64,000 nucleotides of DNA from Corynebacterium glaucum (GTDB taxonomy: Bacteria; Actinomycetota; Actinomycetes; Mycobacteriales; Mycobacteriaceae), in NCBI RefSeq assembly GCF_030408855.1, contig NZ_CP047358.1, forward strand, positions 1,922,001 through 1,986,000, read 5' to 3'. Within the stretch, counting starts at the first letter, position 1. Each line of letters begins with the position of its first letter. This document shows positions 34,918-43,232 of this stretch, piece by piece. Below the pieces are notes generated by a model. It ran no database searches. It was not told where the DNA came from and saw only the letters and a program-made list of their open reading frames with translations. The translations under genes and the position numbers were made by a program.

Positions 34918-36255
34918 ATGTCCGGCGAGAACCTCAACCAGAACACCACCCCGAACACCACCCCGAACGCACAGGAGAAGGGCAACAACATCCCCGACGA
35001 GCTCCGCCTTGTTGACGCTGAGGGCAACGAAGCCACCGGCAAGGTGCTGGGTGCCCAGGACGTTACCGGCGACGGCAAGATGGACACCTTCATGGTGGAC
35101 ATGGACGGCGACGGCGTCGCAGAGACCCGCGTCTTCGACCGCGGCGCCGACGGTGTCGCAGACCGCGTCGAGGTCGACACCGACGGTGACGGCGTCGCAG
35201 ACTACGCCACCGAAGACACCACCCGCGACGGCATCCACAACGTGGCCCACATCGACACCACCGGTGACGGCCGGATGGACACCTCGGTGAAGGACTACGA
35301 CGGCGACGGCACGGTCGACGTGATCGAGTACGACACCGACGGCGACGGCGTCGCAGATGTCAAGGCTTACGACCACAACGACGACGGCAAGATCGACAAC
35401 GTTGCCTTCGACACCGACGGCGACGGCAAGATGGACTACAACGCCTACGACCGCGACGGAGACGGCAGCGTCGACTCGGTGAGCGGCACCCCGACCGGCC
35501 CGAACGCAGCTCAGCGCGACCTGCTTGACAACCTCGACGGCAACCTGGCCGGTGGCTCCGGAGCAGCGGCAGGTGCTGGTGCGGGCGCAGCCTCGGCAGC
35601 ACAGCCGGAGGCAGCACCGCAGGAGCAGGCAGCACCAGAGCAGCCGGCGCAGCAGCAGCCCGCTCAGCCGCAGCCGGAGGCAGCACAGCCGGAGGCACCG
35701 CAGGAGCAGCCAGCACAGCCACAGCCTGAAGCGGCGCAGGAGCGCCCGGCCCAGCCGGAGACCGCACCGGAATCCGCGCCGGAGGCTGACAAGGTTGACC
35801 TGGGCGACATGGAGGGCGACGCACCGGTTGGCGCCGCTCCACAGGGCGACCCGAGCGGCAACCACGGCGTCAACTCCGCAAGCACCCCTGACGGCGGCGT
35901 GATGGTTGATCTCGACGGCGACGGCTTCGCAGACGCAGCCTTCTTCGACCGCAACGCTGACGGTCGCGCGGACGAGATGCACATCGACACCACCGGTGAC
36001 GGCAACCTCGACACCATCAACCTCGACACCAACTACGACGGCCGCACGGACGAGCAGCACGTCGACACCGACGGCGACCACCTCACCGACTCCGCCCTCA
36101 TCGACACCGACGGTGACGGCTATGGCGACATCGGACTGACCGACACCGACGGTGACGGCTACTACGACCAGCAGGAGAACATCAACACCACCAACGTCGC
36201 TCCGGAGATGCCGGAAGAGGGCGACATCGACTTCGGCGGCACCGAGCTGGCATAA
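34918..36255 (+). CDS. Protein of eighteen exact 13-residue DxDGD calcium-type repeats
   Basis: A 445-residue very acidic protein. Repeats of exactly 13 residues begin at D48 and run to residue 187 (units at 48, 61, 74 and so on to 178), for example DTDGDGVADVKAY. A Pro/Gln/Ala/Glu-rich linker spans about 188-330. A second block has units at 331, 344, 357, 370, 383, 396 and 409. DxDxDGxxD resembles EF-hand loops and thrombospondin type 3 repeats, so calcium binding is likely. No signal peptide or membrane segment is seen. I chose ATG 34918; it is divergent from the dynamin operon. Confidence 0.85.
   Translation: MSGENLNQNTTPNTTPNAQEKGNNIPDELRLVDAEGNEATGKVLGAQDVTGDGKMDTFMVDMDGDGVAETRVFDRGADGVADRVEVDTDGDGVADYATEDTTRDGIHNVAHIDTTGDGRMDTSVKDYDGDGTVDVIEYDTDGDGVADVKAYDHNDDGKIDNVAFDTDGDGKMDYNAYDRDGDGSVDSVSGTPTGPNAAQRDLLDNLDGNLAGGSGAAAGAGAGAASAAQPEAAPQEQAAPEQPAQQQPAQPQPEAAQPEAPQEQPAQPQPEAAQERPAQPETAPESAPEADKVDLGDMEGDAPVGAAPQGDPSGNHGVNSASTPDGGVMVDLDGDGFADAAFFDRNADGRADEMHIDTTGDGNLDTINLDTNYDGRTDEQHVDTDGDHLTDSALIDTDGDGYGDIGLTDTDGDGYYDQQENINTTNVAPEMPEEGDIDFGGTELA
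35059..35478 (+). repeat. 39-bp coding repeats, block 1 (11 units)
   Basis: Eleven in-frame 39-base units, the last one shortened, encode the first DxDGD block. GAC and GGC codons dominate. The period is exact at protein level without any insertion, so the block grew by whole-unit duplication or is held in register by structure. Confidence 0.85.
35908..36180 (+). repeat. 39-bp coding repeats, block 2 (7 units)
   Basis: Seven consecutive 39-base units encode the second DxDGD block. Units differ from block 1 in the variable positions (for example DTNYDGRTDEQHV), so the two blocks diverged after the split. Confidence 0.85.
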
Positions 36256-36273
36256 CCCTCCCCCACACACACG

Positions 36274-36300
36274 AAAAACCGGGCGCATGGCCCGGTTTTT
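36274..36300. terminator. Bidirectional rho-independent terminator
   Basis: AAAAACCGGG (36274-36283) and CCCGGTTTTT (36291-36300) form a perfect 10-bp stem with a 7-base loop and a T-run on both strands. It serves the repeat-protein gene and convergent rne. Confidence 0.85.
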
Positions 36301-36311
36301 TCATGCGCTGT

Positions 36312-39300
36312 TTACGAGGACTTGCGGCTCGCTCGACGACGCCCACGCCCAGCGCGGCTTTGGGTCGCCGAATCCTTCGAGGCAGCTTTGACTCGCCCCT
36401 CGCGGGCTTCCTGCTTCTTCGGCTGGGAAGCAGTCGAGGTCGAGCGCCGCGACGCACGTCGCCTGCCTCGCCCACTGCGGGTTGTTGCGGGCTTTTGCTT
36501 ATCGACGCCCTCTTCAACCGCCTCGGATTCCTCCACCTCAACCTCTGCCGGCTGCACAAAGTCCTCCGGCTTTGGGCGGTAATCGGACTTCGAGTTACCG
36601 CGGGTGCGGCGTTTGCGGCGCGGCGACGATTCGAACTCTTCGACCGCTTCCTCGTATGTCTGCGAAGCAGACTCCGCAGCCTTCACCGGCTCGGTTGAAT
36701 CCACCTGCGCTGCGGCCACTGCTGCCTCAACAGCGTAAGCCGCATCACTGGACACCTCAGCTTCTGCAGCATCGGTCGCTTCGACGTTTGTCGAGTCGGC
36801 CTCACGCTGCTTACCGCGTCCGCGAGAGCCACCGCGTCGACCCCGGCGGCGAGACCGCTTTGTCTCGCGCTCTTCGCCGTCGCCGCCGGCGCCATTCCCT
36901 GCGTCATCGCCCTGATCCGCGATCACGGAGCCAGCAATCTCATCCAACTCCTCCTCGGAGTGGGTGCGCATGGCCTTCGCCGCCGGGTGCTCACCAACCG
37001 GACGGCGACGGTCCCTGTCTTTGCCCCGGCGCGGGTGGTCATCGTGCGCGTCGTGGTCTACCGGATCCTCGGCGAGAACAATCCCTCGGCCACCACAGGT
37101 TTCGCACGGTTCGGAGAACGTTTCCAACAAACCAGTACCAAGGCGCTTGCGCGTCATCTGCACCAGACCAAGCGATGTCACCTCGGACACCTGGTGGCGG
37201 GTGCGGTCGCGCCCGAGCGCCTCCTTCAATCGACGCAGCACGAGATCCTGGTTCTCGGGAAGGATCATGTCGATGAAGTCGATGATGATGATCCCGCCGA
37301 TATCACGCAGCCGGATCTGGCGGACGATTTCCTCTGCGGCTTCGAGATTGTTCGATGTCACCGTCTCTTCCAATGAGCCGCCAGATCCAGTGAACTTACC
37401 GGTGTTGACGTCGATGACGGTCATTGCCTCGGTCCGGTCGATGATCAAGCTGCCGCCGGACGGCAGCCACACCGAGCGCGACAGCGCCTTCTGGATCTGT
37501 TCATCGACGCGGTACACCTCGAAGGCGTCTTTGCCGCCGTGGTCGTTGCGGTCGAACTGCTCCAACCGGTCCGCCAGATCCGGTGCGACCGACTCGACAT
37601 AGGCCTTGACCGTGTTCCACGGCTTCTTACCGTCAACAATCAGCGCCGCAAAGTCTTCGTTGAACAAGTCGCGCACGACCTTGATCAGCAGGTTCGGCTC
37701 TTCATAAAGCGTCACCGGCTTGGCGCCCTTGGAGTTCTTCTCTCGCTCTGCGTGTTCCTGGATGGCCTCCCACTGCGTGTGCAGTCGGTTGACGTCGGCA
37801 GCGATCGCGTCCTCGGGAACGCCCTCGGCCGCGGTGCGGATGATCGCACCACCCTTGCCGGGTACGACGTTGTTCAGAACCTCCTTGAGGCGTTTGCGTT
37901 CCGGGGCCGGAAGTTTCCGGGAAATTCCCGCGCTGCGGCCGCCCGGAACGTAGACCAGGAAGCGCCCGGCCAGCGAAATCTGGGTGGTTAAACGCGCGCC
38001 CTTATGACCGACCGGGTCCTTGGTCACCTGAACGACGACCTGATCACCCGACTTCAGCGCATGCTCGATGCGGCGCGAACGACCGCCGAGGCCAGCAGCC
38101 TTCCAATCCACTTCGCCGGCGTACAGCACGCCGTTGCGGCCCTGGCCAATGTCGATGAAGGCTGCTTCCATGCTGGGTAGCACGTTCTGCACGCGTCCCA
38201 AGTAGATGTTGCCGATCATCGACGCCTGCTGGTCAGAGGTGACGAAGTGCTCGACCAGCAGCCCGTCTTCAAGCACTCCAACTTGCGTGATGCGGCCCGG
38301 TCCGTCGTGGCGATCTCGCTCGCGCACCACCATGGTTCGCGTTACCGATTCGCGCCGTGCCAAGAATTCCGCTTGTGACACAATGCGCGAGCGTTTCCGC
38401 TGTTCTTCGCGCTTCTCGGTACGGCGACGGCGCTGCGCCTCGAGGCGGGAAGACCCCTTAATGGCCTTCGGCTCCTCGAGTTCTTCAACGTCTACGACGT
38501 TCTGCGCACCGACAAAGTCATCGGTGTCTTCGACGCCCAGGATATTCGCGCTCTCATCCGACGTGTCGACCTTGGTCTCCGAGGATTTGCGTGATCCGCG
38601 ACGGCGCTTGCGGCTCCGAGTCTCTGCCGGTGCCGACGCCTCGGCTTCAACGGTGTTCGCAGTGCCTGCAACCTCGGCGGAGTCAGCAGTGTCAGGAGTG
38701 TCAGTAGCGTCAGCAGCGCCGTCACTGGCGTTCGCAGCGTCCGCTGCCTCGGCATCACTCGGGCGGCTTGCGCGGCGGCGCTTCGAACGGGTCGGTGCCT
38801 TGAAGATTGGGGCGTACGCCGGGTTCTCTTCCACCGGGGCGGGAGTGACTTCGGGCTCGATGTCCGTGAGAAGGTCGAAGGCGTCGTCCACGTCTTCGGG
38901 ATCGGTCAGCGCATCATCCTCTGCGTCGGTGACATCATCCTCATCGCGGTCTTCTTCGCGGTCAGTGAGCTCCGCCTCGACCTTGCGCTCGATCTGGGTG
39001 ATTTCGTTGGCAACGTCTTTGCGGATGCGTTCGCGAATTTTCTCTTCAGCAGGTGCCGCCTCCGGCTCGGGGCTATCCCCCTTCGCCGCCAAGGCGTCGA
39101 GAAGCTGCTCCATCTCTGCTCGAGTCAGCGAGGATTGGGCGACCTTCACCACCCCTAGGTCCGAGAGCGCGAGGATGAGATCCTTTGAGGTGAGGTCGAG
39201 TGCTTTTGCGAATTGGAAGACCCGCATTTTGTCGCTGAGCTGGGAGCGATCGAAGTCTGCGTACGGGTTCGGGGCGGTGCTCTCTTTAGCCGCGTTCTCG

Positions 39301-39458
39301 TTCGGGGCCGCGGCCTTGGTGGACTTCTTTACCGATTTCTTGCTGGCCTTCTTAGCGGTCTTCTTCGCCGTTTTCTTCGCGGCTTTTCGGCTTGCTTTTC
39401 GTGGAGCCTTGGTCGCGTCCGACTGCTGCTGTTCCGTCGAATCTTCAGTATGTGCCAC
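36312..39458 (-). CDS. rne: Ribonuclease E/G
   Basis: About 1048 residues. The catalytic core lies in the middle: S1 domain (NIYLGRVQNVLPSMEAAFIDIGQGRNGVLY), the Mg-binding VIDVNTGKFTGSGG segment, IIIDFIDM, and the zinc-link CETCGGRG that holds the tetramer. Long disordered arms flank it: an N-terminal Lys/Ala-rich and then acidic arm of about 350 residues and a C-terminal Arg-rich arm. This N-arm layout is typical of actinobacterial RNase E. I chose GTG 39458 because GAGGAG is six bases upstream; an in-frame ATG exists at 39482. Confidence 0.93.
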   Translation of the reverse strand: MAHTEDSTEQQQSDATKAPRKASRKAAKKTAKKTAKKASKKSVKKSTKAAAPNENAAKESTAPNPYADFDRSQLSDKMRVFQFAKALDLTSKDLILALSDLGVVKVAQSSLTRAEMEQLLDALAAKGDSPEPEAAPAEEKIRERIRKDVANEITQIERKVEAELTDREEDRDEDDVTDAEDDALTDPEDVDDAFDLLTDIEPEVTPAPVEENPAYAPIFKAPTRSKRRRASRPSDAEAADAANASDGAADATDTPDTADSAEVAGTANTVEAEASAPAETRSRKRRRGSRKSSETKVDTSDESANILGVEDTDDFVGAQNVVDVEELEEPKAIKGSSRLEAQRRRRTEKREEQRKRSRIVSQAEFLARRESVTRTMVVRERDRHDGPGRITQVGVLEDGLLVEHFVTSDQQASMIGNIYLGRVQNVLPSMEAAFIDIGQGRNGVLYAGEVDWKAAGLGGRSRRIEHALKSGDQVVVQVTKDPVGHKGARLTTQISLAGRFLVYVPGGRSAGISRKLPAPERKRLKEVLNNVVPGKGGAIIRTAAEGVPEDAIAADVNRLHTQWEAIQEHAEREKNSKGAKPVTLYEEPNLLIKVVRDLFNEDFAALIVDGKKPWNTVKAYVESVAPDLADRLEQFDRNDHGGKDAFEVYRVDEQIQKALSRSVWLPSGGSLIIDRTEAMTVIDVNTGKFTGSGGSLEETVTSNNLEAAEEIVRQIRLRDIGGIIIIDFIDMILPENQDLVLRRLKEALGRDRTRHQVSEVTSLGLVQMTRKRLGTGLLETFSEPCETCGGRGIVLAEDPVDHDAHDDHPRRGKDRDRRRPVGEHPAAKAMRTHSEEELDEIAGSVIADQGDDAGNGAGGDGEERETKRSRRRGRRGGSRGRGKQREADSTNVEATDAAEAEVSSDAAYAVEAAVAAAQVDSTEPVKAAESASQTYEEAVEEFESSPRRKRRTRGNSKSDYRPKPEDFVQPAEVEVEESEAVEEGVDKQKPATTRSGRGRRRASRRSTSTASQPKKQEAREGRVKAASKDSATQSRAGRGRRRASRKSS

Positions 39459-39552
39459 AGTTTTCTCCTCTGTCGCCGGCATCCGCGGGGTGTGTACACC
39501 GGGCGCTGGCGAGAGGTTCGCCGCCGCCGCACGATGCAGACAAGCCCGCGCT

Positions 39553-39597
39553 GGCTGTGTAGTTATGCAAAGTCTGTTTTCCTATTGTTACACAGCC
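39553..39597 (-). promoter_or_regulatory. Inverted repeat in the rne upstream region
   Basis: GGCTGTGTA (39553-39561) and TACACAGCC (39589-39597) are perfect 9-bp arms with a 27-base loop, about 95 bases upstream of the rne start. It may be a hairpin in the leader or an operator. Confidence 0.35.
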
Positions 39598-39639
39598 TTG
39601 ATGGACGGGTGTGTATGAAGCCGTCCTGGGACACAAGAA

Positions 39640-39662
39640 ATGCCCCGCATAACGCGGGGCAT
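39640..39662 (-). terminator. ndk terminator
   Basis: ATGCCCCGC (39640-39648) and GCGGGGCAT (39654-39662) form a 9-bp stem 13 bases after the ndk stop; on the minus strand it is followed by TTCTTGTG. Confidence 0.75.
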
Positions 39663-39675
39663 AAACGTGCGAACG

Positions 39676-40086
39676 CTACTTGTTCGGGAACCAGATCGCG
39701 ATCTCGCGCTCTGCGGACTCCGGCGAGTCGGAGCCGTGGACTACGTTCTCACCGACGGTCAGTGCGAAGTCGCCGCGGATGGTGCCCGGGGTGGCCTTTG
39801 ACACCGGGTCGGTGCCGCCAGCGAGCTGACGCCAGGCCTCAATGGCACGCTCGCCCTCGACGATGCCTGCCACCAGCGGAGCGGAGGTGATAAAGTCCAC
39901 CAGCTCACCGAAGAACGGCTTGTCCTTGTGCTCTTCGTAGTGCTTCTCAGCGGTCTCGCGGTCAGCGGTGCGCAAGTCCATCTCGACCAGCTTGAGGCCC
40001 TTGCGCTCAATGCGCGTGATGATTTCGCCTACGTGGCCGTTCGCGACACCGTCCGGCTTGATCAGAATGAGAGTACGTTCAGTCAT
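39676..40086 (-). CDS. ndk: Nucleoside diphosphate kinase
   Basis: A 136-residue enzyme that balances nucleoside triphosphates. [22 protein letters not shown] is the start signature and [20 protein letters not shown] holds the phosphorylated His. Length is standard. It has its own terminator and lies between rne and two small membrane-protein genes. Confidence 0.97.
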   Translation of the reverse strand: MTERTLILIKPDGVANGHVGEIITRIERKGLKLVEMDLRTADRETAEKHYEEHKDKPFFGELVDFITSAPLVAGIVEGERAIEAWRQLAGGTDPVSKATPGTIRGDFALTVGENVVHGSDSPESAEREIAIWFPNK

Positions 40087-40110
40087 GGTTTTCGAGTTTA
40101 GCGAACCGGC

Positions 40111-40416
40111 CTAGACCTCGCGCACGATGCGTGCCGCCTCCTCGGCGGGTGGGTTACGGAACCACATCTGGACTTGCTGGATGGCAAGTTGGTGGTTGCC
40201 TTCCTCTTTCATGCGTTTGATGGTGGCTCGCTGGGCGTCGTCAAGCACTATGGGCTTTTCCTCCTGCTTGGAGTAGATGTCGAAGAAACCCCAAACCAAG
40301 CATGCCCCAGCGAGCAGAATTACTGGAATGTTGATGGATTGGGGCCACCCGAGCCACTGACCGGCGATCGCCGCGATGGAGAACACGGTGGCGAAGATGA
40401 AAGCTACATAGCGCAT
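40111..40416 (-). CDS. Small two-helix membrane protein of unknown function
   Basis: A 101-residue protein with two transmembrane helices (about residues 3-20 and 28-46) and a charged C-terminal tail (DDAQRATIKRMKEEGNHQLAIQQVQMWF) probably on the cytoplasmic side. I do not recognise the family. It lies 17 bases after the DUF4233 gene and 24 before ndk, so it is likely co-transcribed with both. Confidence 0.65.
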   Translation of the reverse strand: MRYVAFIFATVFSIAAIAGQWLGWPQSINIPVILLAGACLVWGFFDIYSKQEEKPIVLDDAQRATIKRMKEEGNHQLAIQQVQMWFRNPPAEEAARIVREV

Positions 40417-40433
40417 GGTGTTGTTTATACCGC

Positions 40434-40883
40434 TTAACGAGCGGGATCAGCGGACGAGCCGATGTGCTGCGTGACCAGGTAGCCGCCGCGCATGCGCTGA
40501 ATCATTTCGGAGCGCAGCTTCACAATGTAGTACCAGACGATCGCGAACATGACGCCGACTGCTGTCACCGACCAGTGGATGAAAAAGCCGAGGAGCAGCG
40601 GAATCTGCAGCGCGAGGTTGATCCACATAGCACCTGGGATGCGCTGGAGAAACGCCATGATGACGTGCGCGGCTCCGATGACGGTGATGTAGACCCAGTT
40701 GAAGGTGGTCCACATAGCGCCATCATCCACCTTGAGGATGACAAGCAAGATGAGGAAGATCGTGATGGCTTCCAAAATCAGCGTGCCGGAGAGCACGCTG
40801 CCGAGACTCTTCAGCGGATCCTTGACCGGGTCGCTACCGGGGCCGAGGGGGCCGATGTTCGGTTGTGCTTGTTCACGCGCCAT
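40434..40883 (-). CDS. DUF4233 family membrane protein
   Basis: A 149-residue protein with four hydrophobic segments. The segment DPLKSLGSVLSGTLILEAITIFLILLVI and the position between folC and ndk match the DUF4233 family (M. tuberculosis Rv2446c). Function is unknown. In mycobacteria folC is directly upstream; here an ATP-grasp gene lies between them. Confidence 0.8.
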   Translation of the reverse strand: MAREQAQPNIGPLGPGSDPVKDPLKSLGSVLSGTLILEAITIFLILLVILKVDDGAMWTTFNWVYITVIGAAHVIMAFLQRIPGAMWINLALQIPLLLGFFIHWSVTAVGVMFAIVWYYIVKLRSEMIQRMRGGYLVTQHIGSSADPAR

Positions 40884-40929
40884 AGGCTCATCCTAAGTCA
40901 GCGCCCTCCTGCGTCCCTAACCTGCGCAG

Positions 40930-41784
40930 TCAAGGCAGCGTCTCGAGGTAGTCGATCACCTGGGCTGCGACGTCGATGCCTGTGGTCTCGGCGAGCGTGA
41001 CAAACTGCGCGTTCGAGTTCACTTCACCAACAAGAGGCGCTGAGGCGTCGAGGAAATCCACCGAGCCGACCTCAAGTCCCAGGGCGGCCATGGCTTGGCG
41101 CGCTACCTCGACGTACTCGGAGGGCGGGTTCCAGGCCTCGGCGCGGCCGCCGCCGGTGATGTTGGCGCGGAAATCTCCCTCCGCCCCGAAGCGGCGCATC
41201 GCAGCAACAGGCGTGTCCCCCACGAGGTAGATGCGTGCATCCCTCCCGCTGGAGCCGGCCACGAACTCTTCAACCAAAACGGGCGCACCGGCCGCTTTGG
41301 TGAGCACCTCGATCAACTCCGCGCGGGAATGCACTAAAAACACCCCGCTTCCCCACGATCCGACCGCATGCTTGGCCACCGCGGGGAAACCGAGCGTGCG
41401 CTCCACCGCGTCGACGAACTCACTCGCCTCCCATTCCTCTGCCGTCAGCGGCCGAAACGTCAAGGGCGCGACCACCGTGCGAGGGTGTGCGATGCCCGCA
41501 GCGGTGAGCCGGGCGTGGGTGTACGCCTTGTTATCGCACAATGCGATCGCCTGTGCAGTGTTGACGCAGCGCACACCAAGCGATTCAAGCTGGGCGGTGG
41601 TGGCCACGTCTTTGTCCATGATCAACGCGAGCTGCGGCAGCTTTCCATCGAGGTGCGACGCCACCCAGTCGGTGTGCACTCGGCGCATGTCCACGCGGCC
41701 GTCGGCCGCCGCGAGCAGCTGGTTGAACTGCGTCTCAAACTTGTCCCAGTGCAACCACCGGTTTGTTACCAACCAGGCGCTCAT
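40930..41784 (-). CDS. ATP-grasp ligase, RimK-like
   Basis: A 284-residue ATP-grasp protein. FPAVAKHAVGSWGSGVFLV, VEEFVAGSSGRDARIYLVGD and VGSVDFLDASAPLVGEVNSNAQF correspond to the ATP-binding and metal-binding parts of the RimK family, which add glutamate or other amino acids to a carboxylate. The acceptor is unknown. Its ATG overlaps the folC stop by four bases, suggesting coupling to folate polyglutamylation; a role in adding further residues to folates or a cofactor is only inference. Confidence 0.78.
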   Translation of the reverse strand: MSAWLVTNRWLHWDKFETQFNQLLAAADGRVDMRRVHTDWVASHLDGKLPQLALIMDKDVATTAQLESLGVRCVNTAQAIALCDNKAYTHARLTAAGIAHPRTVVAPLTFRPLTAEEWEASEFVDAVERTLGFPAVAKHAVGSWGSGVFLVHSRAELIEVLTKAAGAPVLVEEFVAGSSGRDARIYLVGDTPVAAMRRFGAEGDFRANITGGGRAEAWNPPSEYVEVARQAMAALGLEVGSVDFLDASAPLVGEVNSNAQFVTLAETTGIDVAAQVIDYLETLP

Positions 41785-43232
41785 TCGCCCTTCCTGGCGC
41801 GCAGGTACGCGCGGGACTCGCCTGCCGTGGCGATTGAGCCGGTGACTAGCACGCCGACACCTTCAGGGCCCTCTTCCTCGGCGAGCTCGATGGCCAGCTC
41901 GAGCGCGGCACCGAGGTGCTCTTCGACGCGGACGCGGTAGTCGCCGAAGATATCGGCGGCGATCTCTCCCAGGTCGTGTGCCTCCATCGCGCGCGGAGAG
42001 CGATTGCGGGTGATCACCAGCTCCGCGCACACCGGCTCCAGCGCGGTGAGCATGGAGCGCGCATCTTTATCCTCGTAGATGGAAACCACGCCAATGACGG
42101 ACTGGAAGTTGAAGTCGCGCTGCATTGTCGCCGCGAGGCTGTCGGCGCCGGCGGGGTTGTGGGCCGCATCAACCAGCACGATCGGGTCGACGTGGACGCG
42201 CTCGAGTCGACCGGGCACCGTTACTTCGCCAAGGCCCTCGCGCACCGCGTCCGCATCCAGCGGGTGCTCGCTCGAAGCACCAAAAAACGCCTCGACAGCC
42301 GCAAGGGCCACCGACGCATTCGCCGCCTGGTGCGCGCCAGCGAGTGGGAGGAAGACGTCGTCGTACGTTCCGCCGAGACCGTTTAGGGTGAGCTGTTGCC
42401 CACCAACGGCCACCACCGCTTCGCCCACGGTGAAGTCGCGCCCGGCGCGAGCGACCGCGGCATCGACTTCCACGGCGCGCTCAAGGATCGCATGCATGGC
42501 GTCTTCGTCCTGCTCGGCGACGACGGCCACGCGCTCACCCGGCGCGATGATCCCGGCCTTCTGCGCTGCGATCTCGGACACTGTCTCGCCGAGAAACGCC
42601 TGGTGGTCCATGCCAACCGGGGTAATCACGGAAACGTCTGCGTCGATCACGTTGGTTGCGTCCCAGGTACCACCCATGCCGACTTCCACGACGGCGACAT
42701 CCACCGGCGCGTCCGCAAAGGCCGCGTACGCAATACCGACCAGCACCTCGAAGCGGCTCATCCCCGGATCGAACTGCGCATCCACCATGTCGATGTACGG
42801 CTCGATGTCGCGATAGGTCTCCACGAACCGGGTCTGCGAGATCTCCTCGCCATCAATCACGATGCATTCTGTCAGGCTCGACATCTCGGGCGAGGTGAAC
42901 AACCCGGTGCGACGGCCGAGCGCGCGCAGGATCGATTCGCTCATCCGCGCTGTTGAGGTCTTGCCGTTGGTGCCAGCCACATGGATCGCGGCAAACGAAC
43001 GCTGCGGTTCCCCGAGCAGATCCATCAGCATCGCGATGCGCTCAAGCGACGGGTTTGGGTCGACGGCACCAGCGCGCGCGTCGAGCTGCGCAACCACGTC
43101 CTCGAAGTCCGGGTGCGTCTCCGGTTCGGCCGGCACGGTGCGCTCCCCGGCTTCCTCGCCCGTCTCAACGGGCCCGTTGAGACGCATGGTGATGCCGTGC
43201 TCGGTGAGCTCGGCGCGGTATTCGTTATCCAT
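41781..43232 (-). CDS. folC: Folylpolyglutamate/dihydrofolate synthase
   Basis: A 483-residue Mur-ligase-fold enzyme. [13 protein letters not shown] is the P-loop, followed by [22 protein letters not shown] and [16 protein letters not shown], both typical of FolC. It adds glutamate to folates. About 40 extra residues, Glu-rich, precede the core compared with E. coli. The start overlaps the valS stop by eight bases. Confidence 0.94.
   Translation of the reverse strand: MDNEYRAELTEHGITMRLNGPVETGEEAGERTVPAEPETHPDFEDVVAQLDARAGAVDPNPSLERIAMLMDLLGEPQRSFAAIHVAGTNGKTSTARMSESILRALGRRTGLFTSPEMSSLTECIVIDGEEISQTRFVETYRDIEPYIDMVDAQFDPGMSRFEVLVGIAYAAFADAPVDVAVVEVGMGGTWDATNVIDADVSVITPVGMDHQAFLGETVSEIAAQKAGIIAPGERVAVVAEQDEDAMHAILERAVEVDAAVARAGRDFTVGEAVVAVGGQQLTLNGLGGTYDDVFLPLAGAHQAANASVALAAVEAFFGASSEHPLDADAVREGLGEVTVPGRLERVHVDPIVLVDAAHNPAGADSLAATMQRDFNFQSVIGVVSIYEDKDARSMLTALEPVCAELVITRNRSPRAMEAHDLGEIAADIFGDYRVRVEEHLGAALELAIELAEEEGPEGVGVLVTGSIATAGESRAYLRARKGE

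Noticed and set aside
35059..36180. The 39-bp periodic DNA considered as a CRISPR array.
   Set aside because: The units are in frame, without unique spacers, and there are no cas genes; they are coding repeats.
34858..36288. A long open frame on the minus strand opposite the DxDGD repeat gene (476 codons, Val-rich).
   Set aside because: It mirrors the GAC/GGC-rich repeats: the complement of Asp-Gly codons gives Val/Ala/Ser codons without stops. It has no ribosome-binding site and would cross the promoter region.
36312..39482. The Lys/Ala-rich start of rne considered as a separate histone-like gene.
   Set aside because: The frame is continuous with the catalytic core, and such arms are normal in actinobacterial RNase E.
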